A DNA stretch of 53,482 nt from contig WQVD01000018.1 in assembly GCA_009781755.1 (NCBI GenBank), positions 1 through 53,482 on the forward strand, in the 5' to 3' direction. The DNA comes from Defluviitaleaceae bacterium. Lineage in GTDB: Bacteria; Bacillota; Clostridia; Lachnospirales; WQUN01. Under the pieces are notes generated by a model. It ran no database searches and had not been told where the DNA came from. It saw only the letters and a program-made list of their open reading frames with translations. Positions within the stretch are counted from its first letter, which is position 1. Every line of letters begins with the position of its first letter. Below, piece by piece: positions 17,256 to 26,453 of this stretch. Both the position numbers and the translations under genes were made by a program.

Positions 17256-18373
17256 GCCATCAGCTCCTCTTCTATTTCATACACCGTATTAATTTTGCCC
17301 GACAATACACTAACAAAGCGCGGGGTGTCGCTGTGCCGACGGATTACCGTAGGGCGCGAGTCGTCGATTTCCGACGCTTTGAGTATGGGCTTGATAGAAA
17401 ACAACGACTGCACATATTCAAACCCGTATTCTTCTTTCAAATATTTTTTCGCCAAACTGCTCATGTAAGGCCATGCGCTTTCGGGCTTGGCCGGGCATTG
17501 GTTGCAATTACCCAAACGCGTCGGCGTGCAATACCCACCCGATCGCGCTTGGCAATCAAACGTAGGCACCGATTCAAAACTGGCCACATGCGGCGTAAAT
17601 GTTACCGATGTTAACGAATGCAACCCCGTTTTCCCAAAGGGCATGATGGAAAAAAACGCGCCATCCATTACGGTTATACCCACGTCGTGCAGGGGCTTGG
17701 CGGGCTTGCAAAGGATGATTTCGCATAATTCGTATTTAATTTGCAACATGGGGAAGTCCAGCATCGCGTGGATTTGATTAACGCTGGCGTATGTGGCGTT
17801 TAGGACAAACCCCGCTTCGGGTTTGTTGCCGTCAGCCAGTTCAAACGTGTATCTGTCGCCGTTGTTGATAATGCGCTCGATTTTGGCGTTGTATTGGATG
17901 GATATATTCGGATATTTTTCAATTTCCGCCAGCAAATGTGCTCTTAACAAAGCGGCGTCGTAGGCATATTCGGTGGTAACAAAGGTACCCTCGCACATGC
18001 CCGGCTTAAAAAACCGATCGCTTGATACTTCATCGCAACGGATATTTGAGTCTGCGCAAAACTTTTTAAATTGTTCTGCGCTTGTCCAACTAAAGTTGGC
18101 GCTGATGGCATATATTTTTTCAAATTCGCTTTGTATGCAAAAACCGTAGTCCTCGTTAAACTTATCGAAGTAACCGCGCGATTTGAGCGCAGTAGATATG
18201 GAACGTGGATAATGGTAACCCATGTGCACCCTGGCTTGATTGGAATACGTAGCCCGTGGGAAGGCAGAACCATCCTGTTCGATGACTAGCACATTTTCGC
18301 CCCGTTTTCCACAAAAAAGAGCGGCGTACAAACCGTACAACCCCGCTCCAATCATTATTCTATCGTACATCAT
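17252..18373 (-). CDS. FAD-dependent oxidoreductase of the glycosylation cluster
   Basis: 373 residues. Residues 3-35 hold a Rossmann dinucleotide fold, MIGAGLYGLYAALFCGKRG (GxGxxG) ending in a Glu for the ribose (VIEQDG). Then come NQARVHMGYHYPRS and, near the C-terminus, another FAD-contacting segment (VLSGKINTVYEIEEEL). This fits the DAO-like oxidoreductases found inside capsule and O-antigen clusters, whose substrates are mostly undetermined. A Cys-rich insert (GGYCTPTRLGNCNQCP, about 275-290) could bind a metal. The start is the ATG at 18373, after GGTGGG; it overlaps the upstream GT2 gene by 14 bases. It may oxidise or rearrange a sugar on a nucleotide or lipid carrier; this is inference. 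Confidence 0.78.
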   Translation of the reverse strand: MMYDRIMIGAGLYGLYAALFCGKRGENVLVIEQDGSAFPRATYSNQARVHMGYHYPRSISTALKSRGYFDKFNEDYGFCIQSEFEKIYAISANFSWTSAEQFKKFCADSNIRCDEVSSDRFFKPGMCEGTFVTTEYAYDAALLRAHLLAEIEKYPNISIQYNAKIERIINNGDRYTFELADGNKPEAGFVLNATYASVNQIHAMLDFPMLQIKYELCEIILCKPAKPLHDVGITVMDGAFFSIMPFGKTGLHSLTSVTFTPHVASFESVPTFDCQARSGGYCTPTRLGNCNQCPAKPESAWPYMSSLAKKYLKEEYGFEYVQSLFSIKPILKASEIDDSRPTVIRRHSDTPRFVSVLSGKINTVYEIEEELMA

Positions 18374-19154
18374 ATAATCCCACCGCATTTTTAATTAAAA
18401 TATCAAACAATTGTTTATTGCCGGAGAAACCCGTTATCTTGGTAGGCACTTTGCCGCTTTTGGGGTATGCGCGTGTCACAGGAATTTCGCATGTCCGCAA
18501 TCTCAATTTATCCGCTTTGACGGACAAGTACGCTAGTAATTCATACGTCATAAAAATATTTCTGAACGGCTGCACTTGTGGATGCGTAATATATTTTTTG
18601 GAATATGCCCGATATGCGTTGGTTGTATCCGTGTACCATTTGCGCGCCGTCAACGAAATAATCGGGGCATGCAGTAACCTTACTGCTATGTGTCGTATCA
18701 ACGGCGTATTGATTGCCCGCCCCCCTTTTACATAACGGCTGCCTTGAACAAAGTCGTAACCTTGATCCAATTTTTCAATGAAAGTGGGAACATTTTCGAT
18801 ACTGTCTTTATTGTTGCCGTCAATGGTAATAAAACCCTCGTATCCCCGTTGCAATGCCCACCACAAGCCCATGCGCATTTGTGCGCCTTGCTTGCCTGCT
18901 CCTGTTTTTATCAGCACGGTGTTTACACCCAGCTTTTTTAATAAGTCGGGATGGGTGCAACCATCATTTGAGCCGCCGTCGCAAATGATAATATCGACGC
19001 ATTCATGGATGCCCGCATTCATCGCCCGCTTCAATTGTTTATGGATACGCTGCCCTTCGTTGATGATGGGAATAAGCAAGCAATACTTCGTTGTTTTGGG
19101 CGCGTATTCATCACAAATAAAATTGGGGACACCCGATATATTTTCATATACCAC
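18360..19154 (-). CDS. GT2 glycosyltransferase (DPM1-like, no membrane anchor)
   Basis: 264 residues. The GT-A core has YCLLIPIINEGQRIHKQL, IIICDGGSNDGCTHPDLL, GAGKQGAQMRMGLWWAL and ITIDGNNKDS, where the DxD position reads DGN. GSRYVKGGR and AYRAYSKKY match the acceptor side of dolichyl-phosphate-mannose-synthase-like enzymes. No C-terminal helices are present, unlike the other two GT2 proteins of the cluster. The start is GTG at 19154, because TAAGGAGGGTG stands at the right distance; it overlaps the isomerase-like gene by 11 bases. Predicted to make a lipid-linked sugar or act on a nucleotide-linked intermediate in the same pathway. Confidence 0.82.
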   Translation of the reverse strand: MVYENISGVPNFICDEYAPKTTKYCLLIPIINEGQRIHKQLKRAMNAGIHECVDIIICDGGSNDGCTHPDLLKKLGVNTVLIKTGAGKQGAQMRMGLWWALQRGYEGFITIDGNNKDSIENVPTFIEKLDQGYDFVQGSRYVKGGRAINTPLIRHIAVRLLHAPIISLTARKWYTDTTNAYRAYSKKYITHPQVQPFRNIFMTYELLAYLSVKADKLRLRTCEIPVTRAYPKSGKVPTKITGFSGNKQLFDILIKNAVGLYDVR

Positions 19155-19956
19155 AGAACACCCTCCTTACATATTTTATTGCGTCTTGCACATCTTTTAT
19201 ATGGTTGGTATTTGCCATTTCTATGGATACATATGGCATATCACATTGGGTATTTTGCTTGCATAACAATACATCCCGCATCGCAATATGCTCTTCCCGT
19301 TCAAGTATCGGCACCAAATGAGGTTCAGATAAATGGATATGGTTAACCCAATCCATGTCCTGTGCGATTTCTGCGATACTTTCCCCATTCGCCAATATCG
19401 TGCCGAAATCCAAGTTTACTTTTATGCCGGGGCAATTTATTGCTTTGCAAAATGCAACGGCTTCGGCTGATGTGTTAATAAAATTGGTATTGTAAATAAC
19501 GGGGTTGGGCTCCAATGCAATACAGGTATCAAGCGCCAATGCATACTCGCCAATTTTGTTAAAAAAGTCGTATACCGTTTGCATGTAGTCGGCTTTGCCT
19601 TCGGGGTAGGCGCGGTTTCGTGGGCAACCGAAAACAATGTTTTTGCATTCGATTGCGTGCGCAAATCGAATGGCTTTTTTTGTATATTCCAGCAAGTGAT
19701 TCCGTTCATTTTCTCCATCAAAGATGTTTTCGGTCAAACCATACCATATAGCTTGCATGGATGATACCACCAAGCCGAAGTTTTCTTTTAATTTGCTAGC
19801 AAACGCGGCCGCACTGTTTAAATCGTCATATGGATTAACCGGAAAGATTCGCGTGGGTGCAATTTCCAATCCCGTTATTCCGCTGTCGGCCAAATATTGA
19901 TACATTTCCAAATCATTTTCGCCGCGCCACGCAATGTTGGATACCGAAAGCTTCAT
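19144..19956 (-). CDS. Sugar phosphate isomerase/epimerase-like TIM barrel protein
   Basis: 270 residues of the xylose-isomerase-like (AP endonuclease 2) fold. It begins MKLSVSNIAWRGENDLEMYQYL. Probable metal ligands are E139 region (CIALEPNP), the Asp in VNLDFGTIL, the His in VNHIHLSEPH and Glu in VSIEMANTN, in the order expected for the family. It probably interconverts or hydrolyses a small sugar or polyol. GGAG lies 11 bases before the ATG. It is tightly packed with the GT2 and FAD genes, so its substrate is likely the sugar handled by the cluster. Members of this family vary widely, so the exact reaction is open. Confidence 0.75.
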   Translation of the reverse strand: MKLSVSNIAWRGENDLEMYQYLADSGITGLEIAPTRIFPVNPYDDLNSAAAFASKLKENFGLVVSSMQAIWYGLTENIFDGENERNHLLEYTKKAIRFAHAIECKNIVFGCPRNRAYPEGKADYMQTVYDFFNKIGEYALALDTCIALEPNPVIYNTNFINTSAEAVAFCKAINCPGIKVNLDFGTILANGESIAEIAQDMDWVNHIHLSEPHLVPILEREEHIAMRDVLLCKQNTQCDMPYVSIEMANTNHIKDVQDAIKYVRRVFCGI

Positions 19957-19971
19957 TTATATATCACTCCA

Positions 19972-22215
19972 TTAATTAGAATTTCGCACCAGCACATTCA
20001 AGTGATTGGGATAAGCAAATGTTTGTAAATTGATCCGTTGTTCAGCAATTACATGAATCCATGATTCGAAAATATTAACTTGCACAATGCCTATAGATAC
20101 ATTGCCAACTTGAAATCCTGCCGCACCCTCTAACGCTGCTGCATTTTCCGGAGTATGCTCGAATAGGATCACCGTGCCATTGATTAATACCCCGTTTATC
20201 CATGTTTCGTCCGTTATCGGCGCGGGTTGCACCGTTGCCTGCACAGAAAATTCATTCAAAGTTGTCATGCTAAACATATTAGGGCTTGTCATCACTTGCC
20301 GTAGTAAAAAGCGGCTGCTTAATACCTCGGCCCATGCATTTTCTTCATGCGAAATACCCACAAAGTTGGGATTTTTGTGCTCGGCTAAATACAACACGCG
20401 CTCCGGCGTGGCGTTGTCCGGGCTTGCAATCACCATAATGCCTGTGGATGGCCCAAATCGATAGGGCCACGGTACATAATCGGTCGTCAGCAAACGTACA
20501 TCCCTGCTATTTTCAAAACCGCCGTATTCCATCAAGGTATCTCGAATGCGCAATGTTCCTGCATCCGGTTCTATCGCTGCAATATTTATCATCGGCAACA
20601 GCATTCGGGGTCTTGCATCGATTATTGCCGGTTGCAAATTAAAAGCTGCCACGGCAAAAATGATGGCCGAGGCAAATCCAATCCATATTTTGCGATTGAC
20701 GATTACGCTACGGTAGCGGCAAAGCAAATATAAAAGCACGATAAGTATCGTACCCGCATGGTATCTGCGTTGTACAAACCCGGTCAAAATAAAAATCAAC
20801 GTTTTTGATGAATAAATAATTAACATACCCAAGCCGATCATTTTTACGCTTTGCGGGATGCCTGACGCACCTTCTTCGTTTGCATTTTTTCTTTTACTGA
20901 TCAAATGAAGTGCGATGATACCCAACAGCGCAAATATTTCTGTCGGTCGGGTTAGCATATAGAAGAAACCGTTTAACTCCCATGTGACAACGCGCACTCG
21001 GTGCGTTGCCCACAGCCGCCAATCTGTAAATAACGTAGGAACAATTTCATCGGGCAAATAAACCCGCGTAGGAATCAGGGGTGAAACTTCAAACAATGTG
21101 CCGCTATTGTCGGATATCCATAACATATCAAATTGTGCAACTGAATATATGAGCCAAGGCAATGTAAAGACCAGCAAGCCCAATACATAAAAAGGAACGG
21201 TGCGATGCAATTTTTTAATATAAACGATTACCAAGATTACACCCAAAAGGCCGGAAATAGCGAGAAAGTCAAACCGCACAACCATTCCTATCCCGGCGAA
21301 CAATCCGGCAAAAAATAAATGTTTCTTTGTTTGTAACGGTGAAGCTGCGTTAAACAGGGGGATGATATTGTACAAAACCAACAAAGCAAATAATAACGCC
21401 ATGGGTACGGATCGAGCAGCAAATAACTCGTCCATATATTCGCGGTTGGTCATCATCATAAACGCGACAATCAAACCGGGCAACGGCGATTGTACCCATC
21501 TAACCGATATCGCTATCATGAAATAAATGGAAGCTAACGCAACGATAAAATTAACAATACTACCGGAAAATATGCTAAAACCCGCCAGCGAATTAACCAC
21601 GGCCATCAACATCGGCATAAAATAAGGGAACGAAATATTATAATCCGTAAAAATTACATGCTGCCGCACCGCGGTTATACTGCCGAAATCACGGAACAAT
21701 CGTAGGGATATATCATACAATCCCCACGAATCAGCAGAGTACCGCGTACCACCCATCGCAACAAATTGAATAAAAAGAAATACAACCAAAAAGACCACGC
21801 CAAAACAAGCAACGTAATCTTCCCAGTCATCCTCTTCGTTTTTGGGGGGTAAGGATTTTATATACAGCCCCGCTCCCATGATCATATACACAAATACAAA
21901 CAAAACCCAAACAATGGCAATGTTAAGATTGATTTCAAAAATATCAAATCGAGTCAATAAAAATAAAAACACAGGGCACAGCGCAAAAAGCAAACCTTCC
22001 ATGTACCCCATAGAAATGCGCAGACGCTCAACGACCGCAAACAACAAGCAACCGATGATGATACCCAAGACAACCGTGCCAACAACACTGCCTCTTTCAT
22101 AAAAACCAAAGTCCACACGAAAAGCCAACAAAATAAAAATCGGGTGGAGTATAACCGAATAATTTATCGCAGGTTTTGACATAATCGCTTCTTTGATCCG
22201 CTCAATCATATGCAT
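19972..22215 (-). CDS. Large multi-pass membrane protein, GT-C-like, with C-terminal extracellular domain
   Basis: 747 residues. About 13 hydrophobic segments span residues 20-545, followed by a soluble domain of about 190 residues (550-747). The first large loop (MGGTRYSADSWGLYD, about 155-170) keeps acidic residues, as in the first external loop of PMT/ArnT-like enzymes. The protein is not assignable to a named family by eye. The soluble domain starts in a segment with RLLTTDYVPWPYRFGP and is mixed alpha/beta. AAAAGG precedes the ATG at 22215; an alternative ATG lies two codons on. It is the first gene of the surface-glycan block, 37 bases after queA, so it probably shares that transcript. 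Confidence 0.68.
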   Translation of the reverse strand: MHMIERIKEAIMSKPAINYSVILHPIFILLAFRVDFGFYERGSVVGTVVLGIIIGCLLFAVVERLRISMGYMEGLLFALCPVFLFLLTRFDIFEINLNIAIVWVLFVFVYMIMGAGLYIKSLPPKNEEDDWEDYVACFGVVFLVVFLFIQFVAMGGTRYSADSWGLYDISLRLFRDFGSITAVRQHVIFTDYNISFPYFMPMLMAVVNSLAGFSIFSGSIVNFIVALASIYFMIAISVRWVQSPLPGLIVAFMMMTNREYMDELFAARSVPMALLFALLVLYNIIPLFNAASPLQTKKHLFFAGLFAGIGMVVRFDFLAISGLLGVILVIVYIKKLHRTVPFYVLGLLVFTLPWLIYSVAQFDMLWISDNSGTLFEVSPLIPTRVYLPDEIVPTLFTDWRLWATHRVRVVTWELNGFFYMLTRPTEIFALLGIIALHLISKRKNANEEGASGIPQSVKMIGLGMLIIYSSKTLIFILTGFVQRRYHAGTILIVLLYLLCRYRSVIVNRKIWIGFASAIIFAVAAFNLQPAIIDARPRMLLPMINIAAIEPDAGTLRIRDTLMEYGGFENSRDVRLLTTDYVPWPYRFGPSTGIMVIASPDNATPERVLYLAEHKNPNFVGISHEENAWAEVLSSRFLLRQVMTSPNMFSMTTLNEFSVQATVQPAPITDETWINGVLINGTVILFEHTPENAAALEGAAGFQVGNVSIGIVQVNIFESWIHVIAEQRINLQTFAYPNHLNVLVRNSN

Positions 22216-22252
22216 TAACCTTTTCTATTAAATTATTTTGTGTTGGCTAACG

Positions 22253-23272
22253 TTACATAATTAACATGGCATCGCCGTAGGAGAAGAACCGATATTCCTG
22301 CGCCACGGCTTCATTGTAGGCGGCTAGGGTATTTTCGTGGCCGGCGATGGCGGAGACGAGCATGATTAACGTGGACTCCGGCAAATGGAAGTTGGTGAGC
22401 AAGCCATCAATGGCGCGGAATTGGTAGCCGGGGTAGATGAAAATGTCGGTTTTTCCTGCGCCGGGTTGGATGGTGCCGTTATCGTCTACGCGGCTTTCCA
22501 GGGTGCGGCAGCCGGTAGTGCCTATGGCGATGATGCGGCCGCCATTTTGTTTGGTTTGATTCAAGAGAGCGGCGGTTTCGTCGGATACGCGGCAGTATTC
22601 GCTATGCATGAGGTGCTTAGTGATGTCGTCTTCTTTTACGGGTCGGAAGGTACCGATGCCTACGTGCAGTGTTACGCGGGCTATGTTTATGCCTTTTTTT
22701 TGCAAGGCAGCCAGCAGTTCTTCGGTAAAGTGCAAGCCTGCAGTGGGGGCGGCTACGGACGCGCCCGCTTCGTCGGCCTTGGCGTAGACGGTTTGGTAGC
22801 GTGCGGTGTCGGTTTGCTTTTCTTCAATATAATGCGGCAAGGGCATTTCGCCGATTTCTTCCAACAACGGCTCCAAGTCGCCGTCGTGCATGAGTTCCAC
22901 TTCGCGCAGCCCGCCTTCTATGATTTCCAATACGCGCGCACGCAGACGCCCGCCGCCGAAAGTGATTTCATCGCCGGGTTGCGCTTTTCGTCCCGGTTTG
23001 GTTAGGGTTGTCCAGCGGTTGCCTTCGAGTCGTTCATGCAATAAGAATTCCACGCCGTTCTCATTAATCAACCGAGCCGGGATCACTTTGGAATCATTGA
23101 TGACGATGCAATCACCCGGTTGTAATAAATCGATGATATCGGTGAACATGCGGTGCTCGATTTTTCCGGTGGTGCGTTCCAATTTCATCAAGCGCGAACC
23201 GTCGCGCCGTTCGATGGGTTGCTGGGCAATTAAATGCTTGGGCAACTCGTAGAAAAAGTCCTTTTTATCCAT
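22253..23272 (-). CDS. queA: S-adenosylmethionine:tRNA ribosyltransferase-isomerase
   Basis: Transfers and isomerises the ribosyl part of SAM onto preQ1 at tRNA position 34, giving epoxyqueuosine. It has 339 residues, the normal length. Conserved stretches include MDKKDFFYELPKHLIAQQPI, DIIDLLQPGDCIVINDSKVIPAR (split by position), GASVAAPTAGLHF and IAIGTTGCRTLES, and the C-terminal LLTNFHLPESTLIMLVSA. The ATG at 23272 shares one base with the stop of the SpoIID gene (TAATG), so the two are translationally coupled. No other queuosine gene is in the window. Confidence 0.96.
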   Translation of the reverse strand: MDKKDFFYELPKHLIAQQPIERRDGSRLMKLERTTGKIEHRMFTDIIDLLQPGDCIVINDSKVIPARLINENGVEFLLHERLEGNRWTTLTKPGRKAQPGDEITFGGGRLRARVLEIIEGGLREVELMHDGDLEPLLEEIGEMPLPHYIEEKQTDTARYQTVYAKADEAGASVAAPTAGLHFTEELLAALQKKGINIARVTLHVGIGTFRPVKEDDITKHLMHSEYCRVSDETAALLNQTKQNGGRIIAIGTTGCRTLESRVDDNGTIQPGAGKTDIFIYPGYQFRAIDGLLTNFHLPESTLIMLVSAIAGHENTLAAYNEAVAQEYRFFSYGDAMLIM

Positions 23273-24669
23273 TACCTGATTTCAACTCCTGTGTAGTAAT
23301 GCAACAAAATTTGACGATACGTGAAGCCCAATAGCGCCATGCCTTGTGCACCGTGTTGGCTCATGCCCAAGCCATGCCCCCAGCCGCTGCCCACAAAAGT
23401 AACCCCCGTGCCGCCCGTAAAGGTTGTGACCGCCGGGGTTATGCTGCGCGTGGCTGTGCCGTCATAAACGAATGCCCGATGCATCGGTGTAGAAATGCCG
23501 TTGCGATCCAACCCGTGGAACATGCTCAGCGGTGCTTCCACCAATTGCCGCCCGTCATATACCCACACCGCGGGCAAAACCGGCAACGCTTCCACCACAT
23601 GGAAGTTACGGCTGCGCAACGCGCCTCCGGCACTTGGGCCGAAAAAGCTTTGAATGCCCTCGCGCATTAGGCGGTGCTGCCCGTTGGTGCCAAAGATGAT
23701 GATCTCTTGCACGCGCCCCGATGTTCCGACCTCGGCAATCGCCATACCTGTAGCCGTGCCGATGTTTGCGTTCGCGCTGTTCAATAACGCGGTTATTTCC
23801 GCCCAGGTGAAAGTGCGCGTCCATTGCAAACTGGTTGCATTAAATTCAGAAATTGAATTAACGCTACGCAAATATGGCCGCGCTTCGAACCATACGTTTT
23901 CGGAATTATCGGTAGCCCCGCCCGATGACGAGCCGTACACCGCCATGATGGGGCGATCGTTATAAAACATCATTAAACCACGCGTAGCCAAGATTGCCGA
24001 AGTGGTATTGGCATGTTCACTTTCTGCGCCGCGGTACACTTGGCAGCAAGTTGAATCGCACAAATAAAAACCCTGCCCCGCATGGCGGTTGCTGGCAATC
24101 CGATGCATGATAAATGTCCGCGACGCGATGGACTGCGCCATCAATGCCTGTGTGTGCCAACTGGGCGACATTTCTTGCGGAAGCACGCCCATGAGGTACT
24201 CCTCAGGGCATATCACATTAATCGCGGTTATTTGGCGGTTCGCTACGCGCAAGGCGATAACGCCGCGGTAATAAACGTTGCCCCAAGTCGCTTGATGTAA
24301 AACCACCATGCCGCCAATGGCACAACGCACTTGTGGCTCCGCCCCCGCCCGCGCGAAAGTGAATACGGCTTGATTGCCCGCATACAGCACCACCTGCCCG
24401 GCAGCATTGACCCGCGCAATGAAGCCACTTGCCGAATCCACGGTCTGCACTGCCACGAATGTGCCGTTTTCGTTGTAACCCACGTGCAGGCGACTGTTGT
24501 TAATTGTCAATGTATTTTGGTTGGCAAACCAACGCGTCAATCCGACGCGTATCGTCGTGGGCATTTGCGTAGTGGGTGTGGTTTGCGCGCTTACATCAAA
24601 GCGCAGCAACACTCCTCCGACCACCACCAAAAACACCATGAAATAAGTCATAAACCGCTTGATCCGCAT
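23272..24669 (-). CDS. spoIID: SpoIID/LytB-domain protein, secreted
   Basis: A lytic transglycosylase-like peptidoglycan enzyme; SpoIID acts at engulfment in spore formers, but paralogues act elsewhere. It has 465 residues. An N-terminal signal or anchor helix (about 6-24) is followed by about 90 residues of beta-rich sequence, then the SpoIID domain. INVICPEEYLMGVLPQEMSP contains the expected catalytic Glu (near 165), followed by ALMAQSIASRTFIMHR and GSSSGGATDNSENVW. The signature GSGWGHGLGMSQHGAQGMA is near 425-445. The start is the ATG at 24669 with AAAAGGGG upstream. It is a little longer than B. subtilis SpoIID. It lies between a GH18-like protein and queA, in a chain starting at glgP. 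Confidence 0.85.
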   Translation of the reverse strand: MRIKRFMTYFMVFLVVVGGVLLRFDVSAQTTPTTQMPTTIRVGLTRWFANQNTLTINNSRLHVGYNENGTFVAVQTVDSASGFIARVNAAGQVVLYAGNQAVFTFARAGAEPQVRCAIGGMVVLHQATWGNVYYRGVIALRVANRQITAINVICPEEYLMGVLPQEMSPSWHTQALMAQSIASRTFIMHRIASNRHAGQGFYLCDSTCCQVYRGAESEHANTTSAILATRGLMMFYNDRPIMAVYGSSSGGATDNSENVWFEARPYLRSVNSISEFNATSLQWTRTFTWAEITALLNSANANIGTATGMAIAEVGTSGRVQEIIIFGTNGQHRLMREGIQSFFGPSAGGALRSRNFHVVEALPVLPAVWVYDGRQLVEAPLSMFHGLDRNGISTPMHRAFVYDGTATRSITPAVTTFTGGTGVTFVGSGWGHGLGMSQHGAQGMALLGFTYRQILLHYYTGVEIR

Positions 24670-24698
24670 TTGCAAAAACCCCTTTTTTCGCTTAATTT

Positions 24699-26453
24699 TT
24701 ATTCATCCGCTACAACGGCACGCATCGGGAAATAAGGAGCCAAGACATCCCACATCGCGTCGTTGGTGAAATTTAAATTCCAACCAGCGATACCGGCTAG
24801 ATTATGTTCGGTGTAGATTTGCATTTTTTCCGCAATGGAGCGCGGGCATTCTTGCCACAATTGATGGCGCAGCGCTTCGCCTTCTACCACGGCAATCCAT
24901 GTTACGTAATAAGATCCCACGGTTGCATTCCATTCGTGGGTTAGGTTGCGTTCGTACACTTCCTCTACGACGCGATCGATCGTCCAGTTTAATGAAGTGC
25001 GGCGCGCACCTTCTACCACAGTGGTACGCCACACGCGGTTGTAGTACGGCAGCCCCATGATGAGTTGGTTGGGCGGCACCATGTCCAGCATCATCGTTAT
25101 TTGCCGTTCGACCCACGGCAGCGATGCCACCGGCCCGGCTTGGGGAGATGCGCCGTGGTGCTCATCAAACGTCATGAGCACGATAAAATCTGCCGTCTTG
25201 GCAATCAAATCGTGCCGATAATGTGGGTTGGTCTCCGGGTCTTCCTTCATGGCCGATGCGATAATGACGTGATGCCCCAACACTAGATTCAATTCGCGCA
25301 TAAATTGCACGTAGTACGCGCCATACCGGGCATCACCCAGCGACTCAATATTGATCACCAAGCCGTCCAAGCCCAGCGTGCTGACATAATTTTCTAATTG
25401 TTCGATAATGCGCTGTCGCACTTGCATGTCCGCCAGTATCGGACCGCTGTCGCGACTTTGCAACGCGTTGTACACATCGGATACATTGGGCCACACTTGA
25501 ATACCCTGCGCTTGCGCCCACTGCACAAATGTTGCCGACGCCATCGATTCCAATCCCTGCGCATCCGCACCAAAACGGAACCACGACGGCGAAACAACCG
25601 TCAAATTGGCGGGCAGCGGTGCTTCCATCCAATGCTCATTATCGTCCGCGCTGTCTATTTGCAACCAAGCCAAATTAATTTTGCCGCCATCCCAATTGGG
25701 CGTGCGCGGCACAAAATTATCGATATGCCCACGCCCGAACAGCGGCAAACGGTTGTTGGCCGGCAGCGCAGGCGGCTGCACTTCTGCATCCAACGCCGAT
25801 GTCAGTACATAACCCATGATTCCGTTCGCAGTGCGCACGCGCGTCCACAAGGCTTCTTCATATAATAAAGCCACGGTTGACTCCTGTGGCAAGTTAACAG
25901 CGATGGGTGCGGCAGTGTTGGCGTGGTGGCGCACGGCGGTTTGCCCGCTGCCGGTATGGGCAAAACGCCCTGGCACGTTGGCAATCGGTAAAACATGCGC
26001 CACATTTGTATCCGTATAAAAATACACCATTAGCGCATACAACCCCATCACCAACGACGCGGGCACGTATACATTGCCGTTCGCCAACTGCACATCCCCC
26101 ACGCGGAAGGATTGCATCTCATACCGCGTAGAAACAAAAAGCGTTTGCGCTCCCGTATCCCAAAACATAAACGGATCGATAAAATCGCGGATAAAAGCTA
26201 ACGGTAAATACACCTCACCGTCGTGGAAAATGGGCGTGTATTCACGCAGCCAATCGTCTTGCCATAACAAAACAATTTCGTCGGCTTCCAACTCAAAAAA
26301 ATCGTGAAAAAGCACGACCTGGTTATTGTCGCGGTTGCGGACGTTGTCCAGCAAAGGGCTGATTAATTGCCAAAACAACCAACCCACAACAAACAAAACC
26401 AATGCCGTGCCAATAAACGTAGCAATTGCAGAAAAAATTTTTTCTGATTTCAT
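24699..26453 (-). CDS. Membrane-anchored GH18-like protein with copper-amine-oxidase-N and SH3-like regions
   Basis: 584 residues. There is one N-terminal membrane helix (about 9-32). Residues about 70-150 resemble a copper amine oxidase N-terminal (stalk) domain (GEVYLPLAFIRDFID), 150-220 an SH3-like region (ESTVALLYEEALWTRVRT). Residues about 240-575 are a GH18 TIM barrel of the spore cortex / YaaH type, with WPNVSDVYNAL, TLGLDGLVINIESLGD and IMGLPYYNRVW. The family catalytic motif is DGxxxDxE; here it is DGLVINIE near 365, so the Glu is kept but the Asp two before it is Asn. It may have reduced activity or bind glycans only. It starts ATGA-overlapped with glgP. Confidence 0.78.
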   Translation of the reverse strand: MKSEKIFSAIATFIGTALVLFVVGWLFWQLISPLLDNVRNRDNNQVVLFHDFFELEADEIVLLWQDDWLREYTPIFHDGEVYLPLAFIRDFIDPFMFWDTGAQTLFVSTRYEMQSFRVGDVQLANGNVYVPASLVMGLYALMVYFYTDTNVAHVLPIANVPGRFAHTGSGQTAVRHHANTAAPIAVNLPQESTVALLYEEALWTRVRTANGIMGYVLTSALDAEVQPPALPANNRLPLFGRGHIDNFVPRTPNWDGGKINLAWLQIDSADDNEHWMEAPLPANLTVVSPSWFRFGADAQGLESMASATFVQWAQAQGIQVWPNVSDVYNALQSRDSGPILADMQVRQRIIEQLENYVSTLGLDGLVINIESLGDARYGAYYVQFMRELNLVLGHHVIIASAMKEDPETNPHYRHDLIAKTADFIVLMTFDEHHGASPQAGPVASLPWVERQITMMLDMVPPNQLIMGLPYYNRVWRTTVVEGARRTSLNWTIDRVVEEVYERNLTHEWNATVGSYYVTWIAVVEGEALRHQLWQECPRSIAEKMQIYTEHNLAGIAGWNLNFTNDAMWDVLAPYFPMRAVVADE

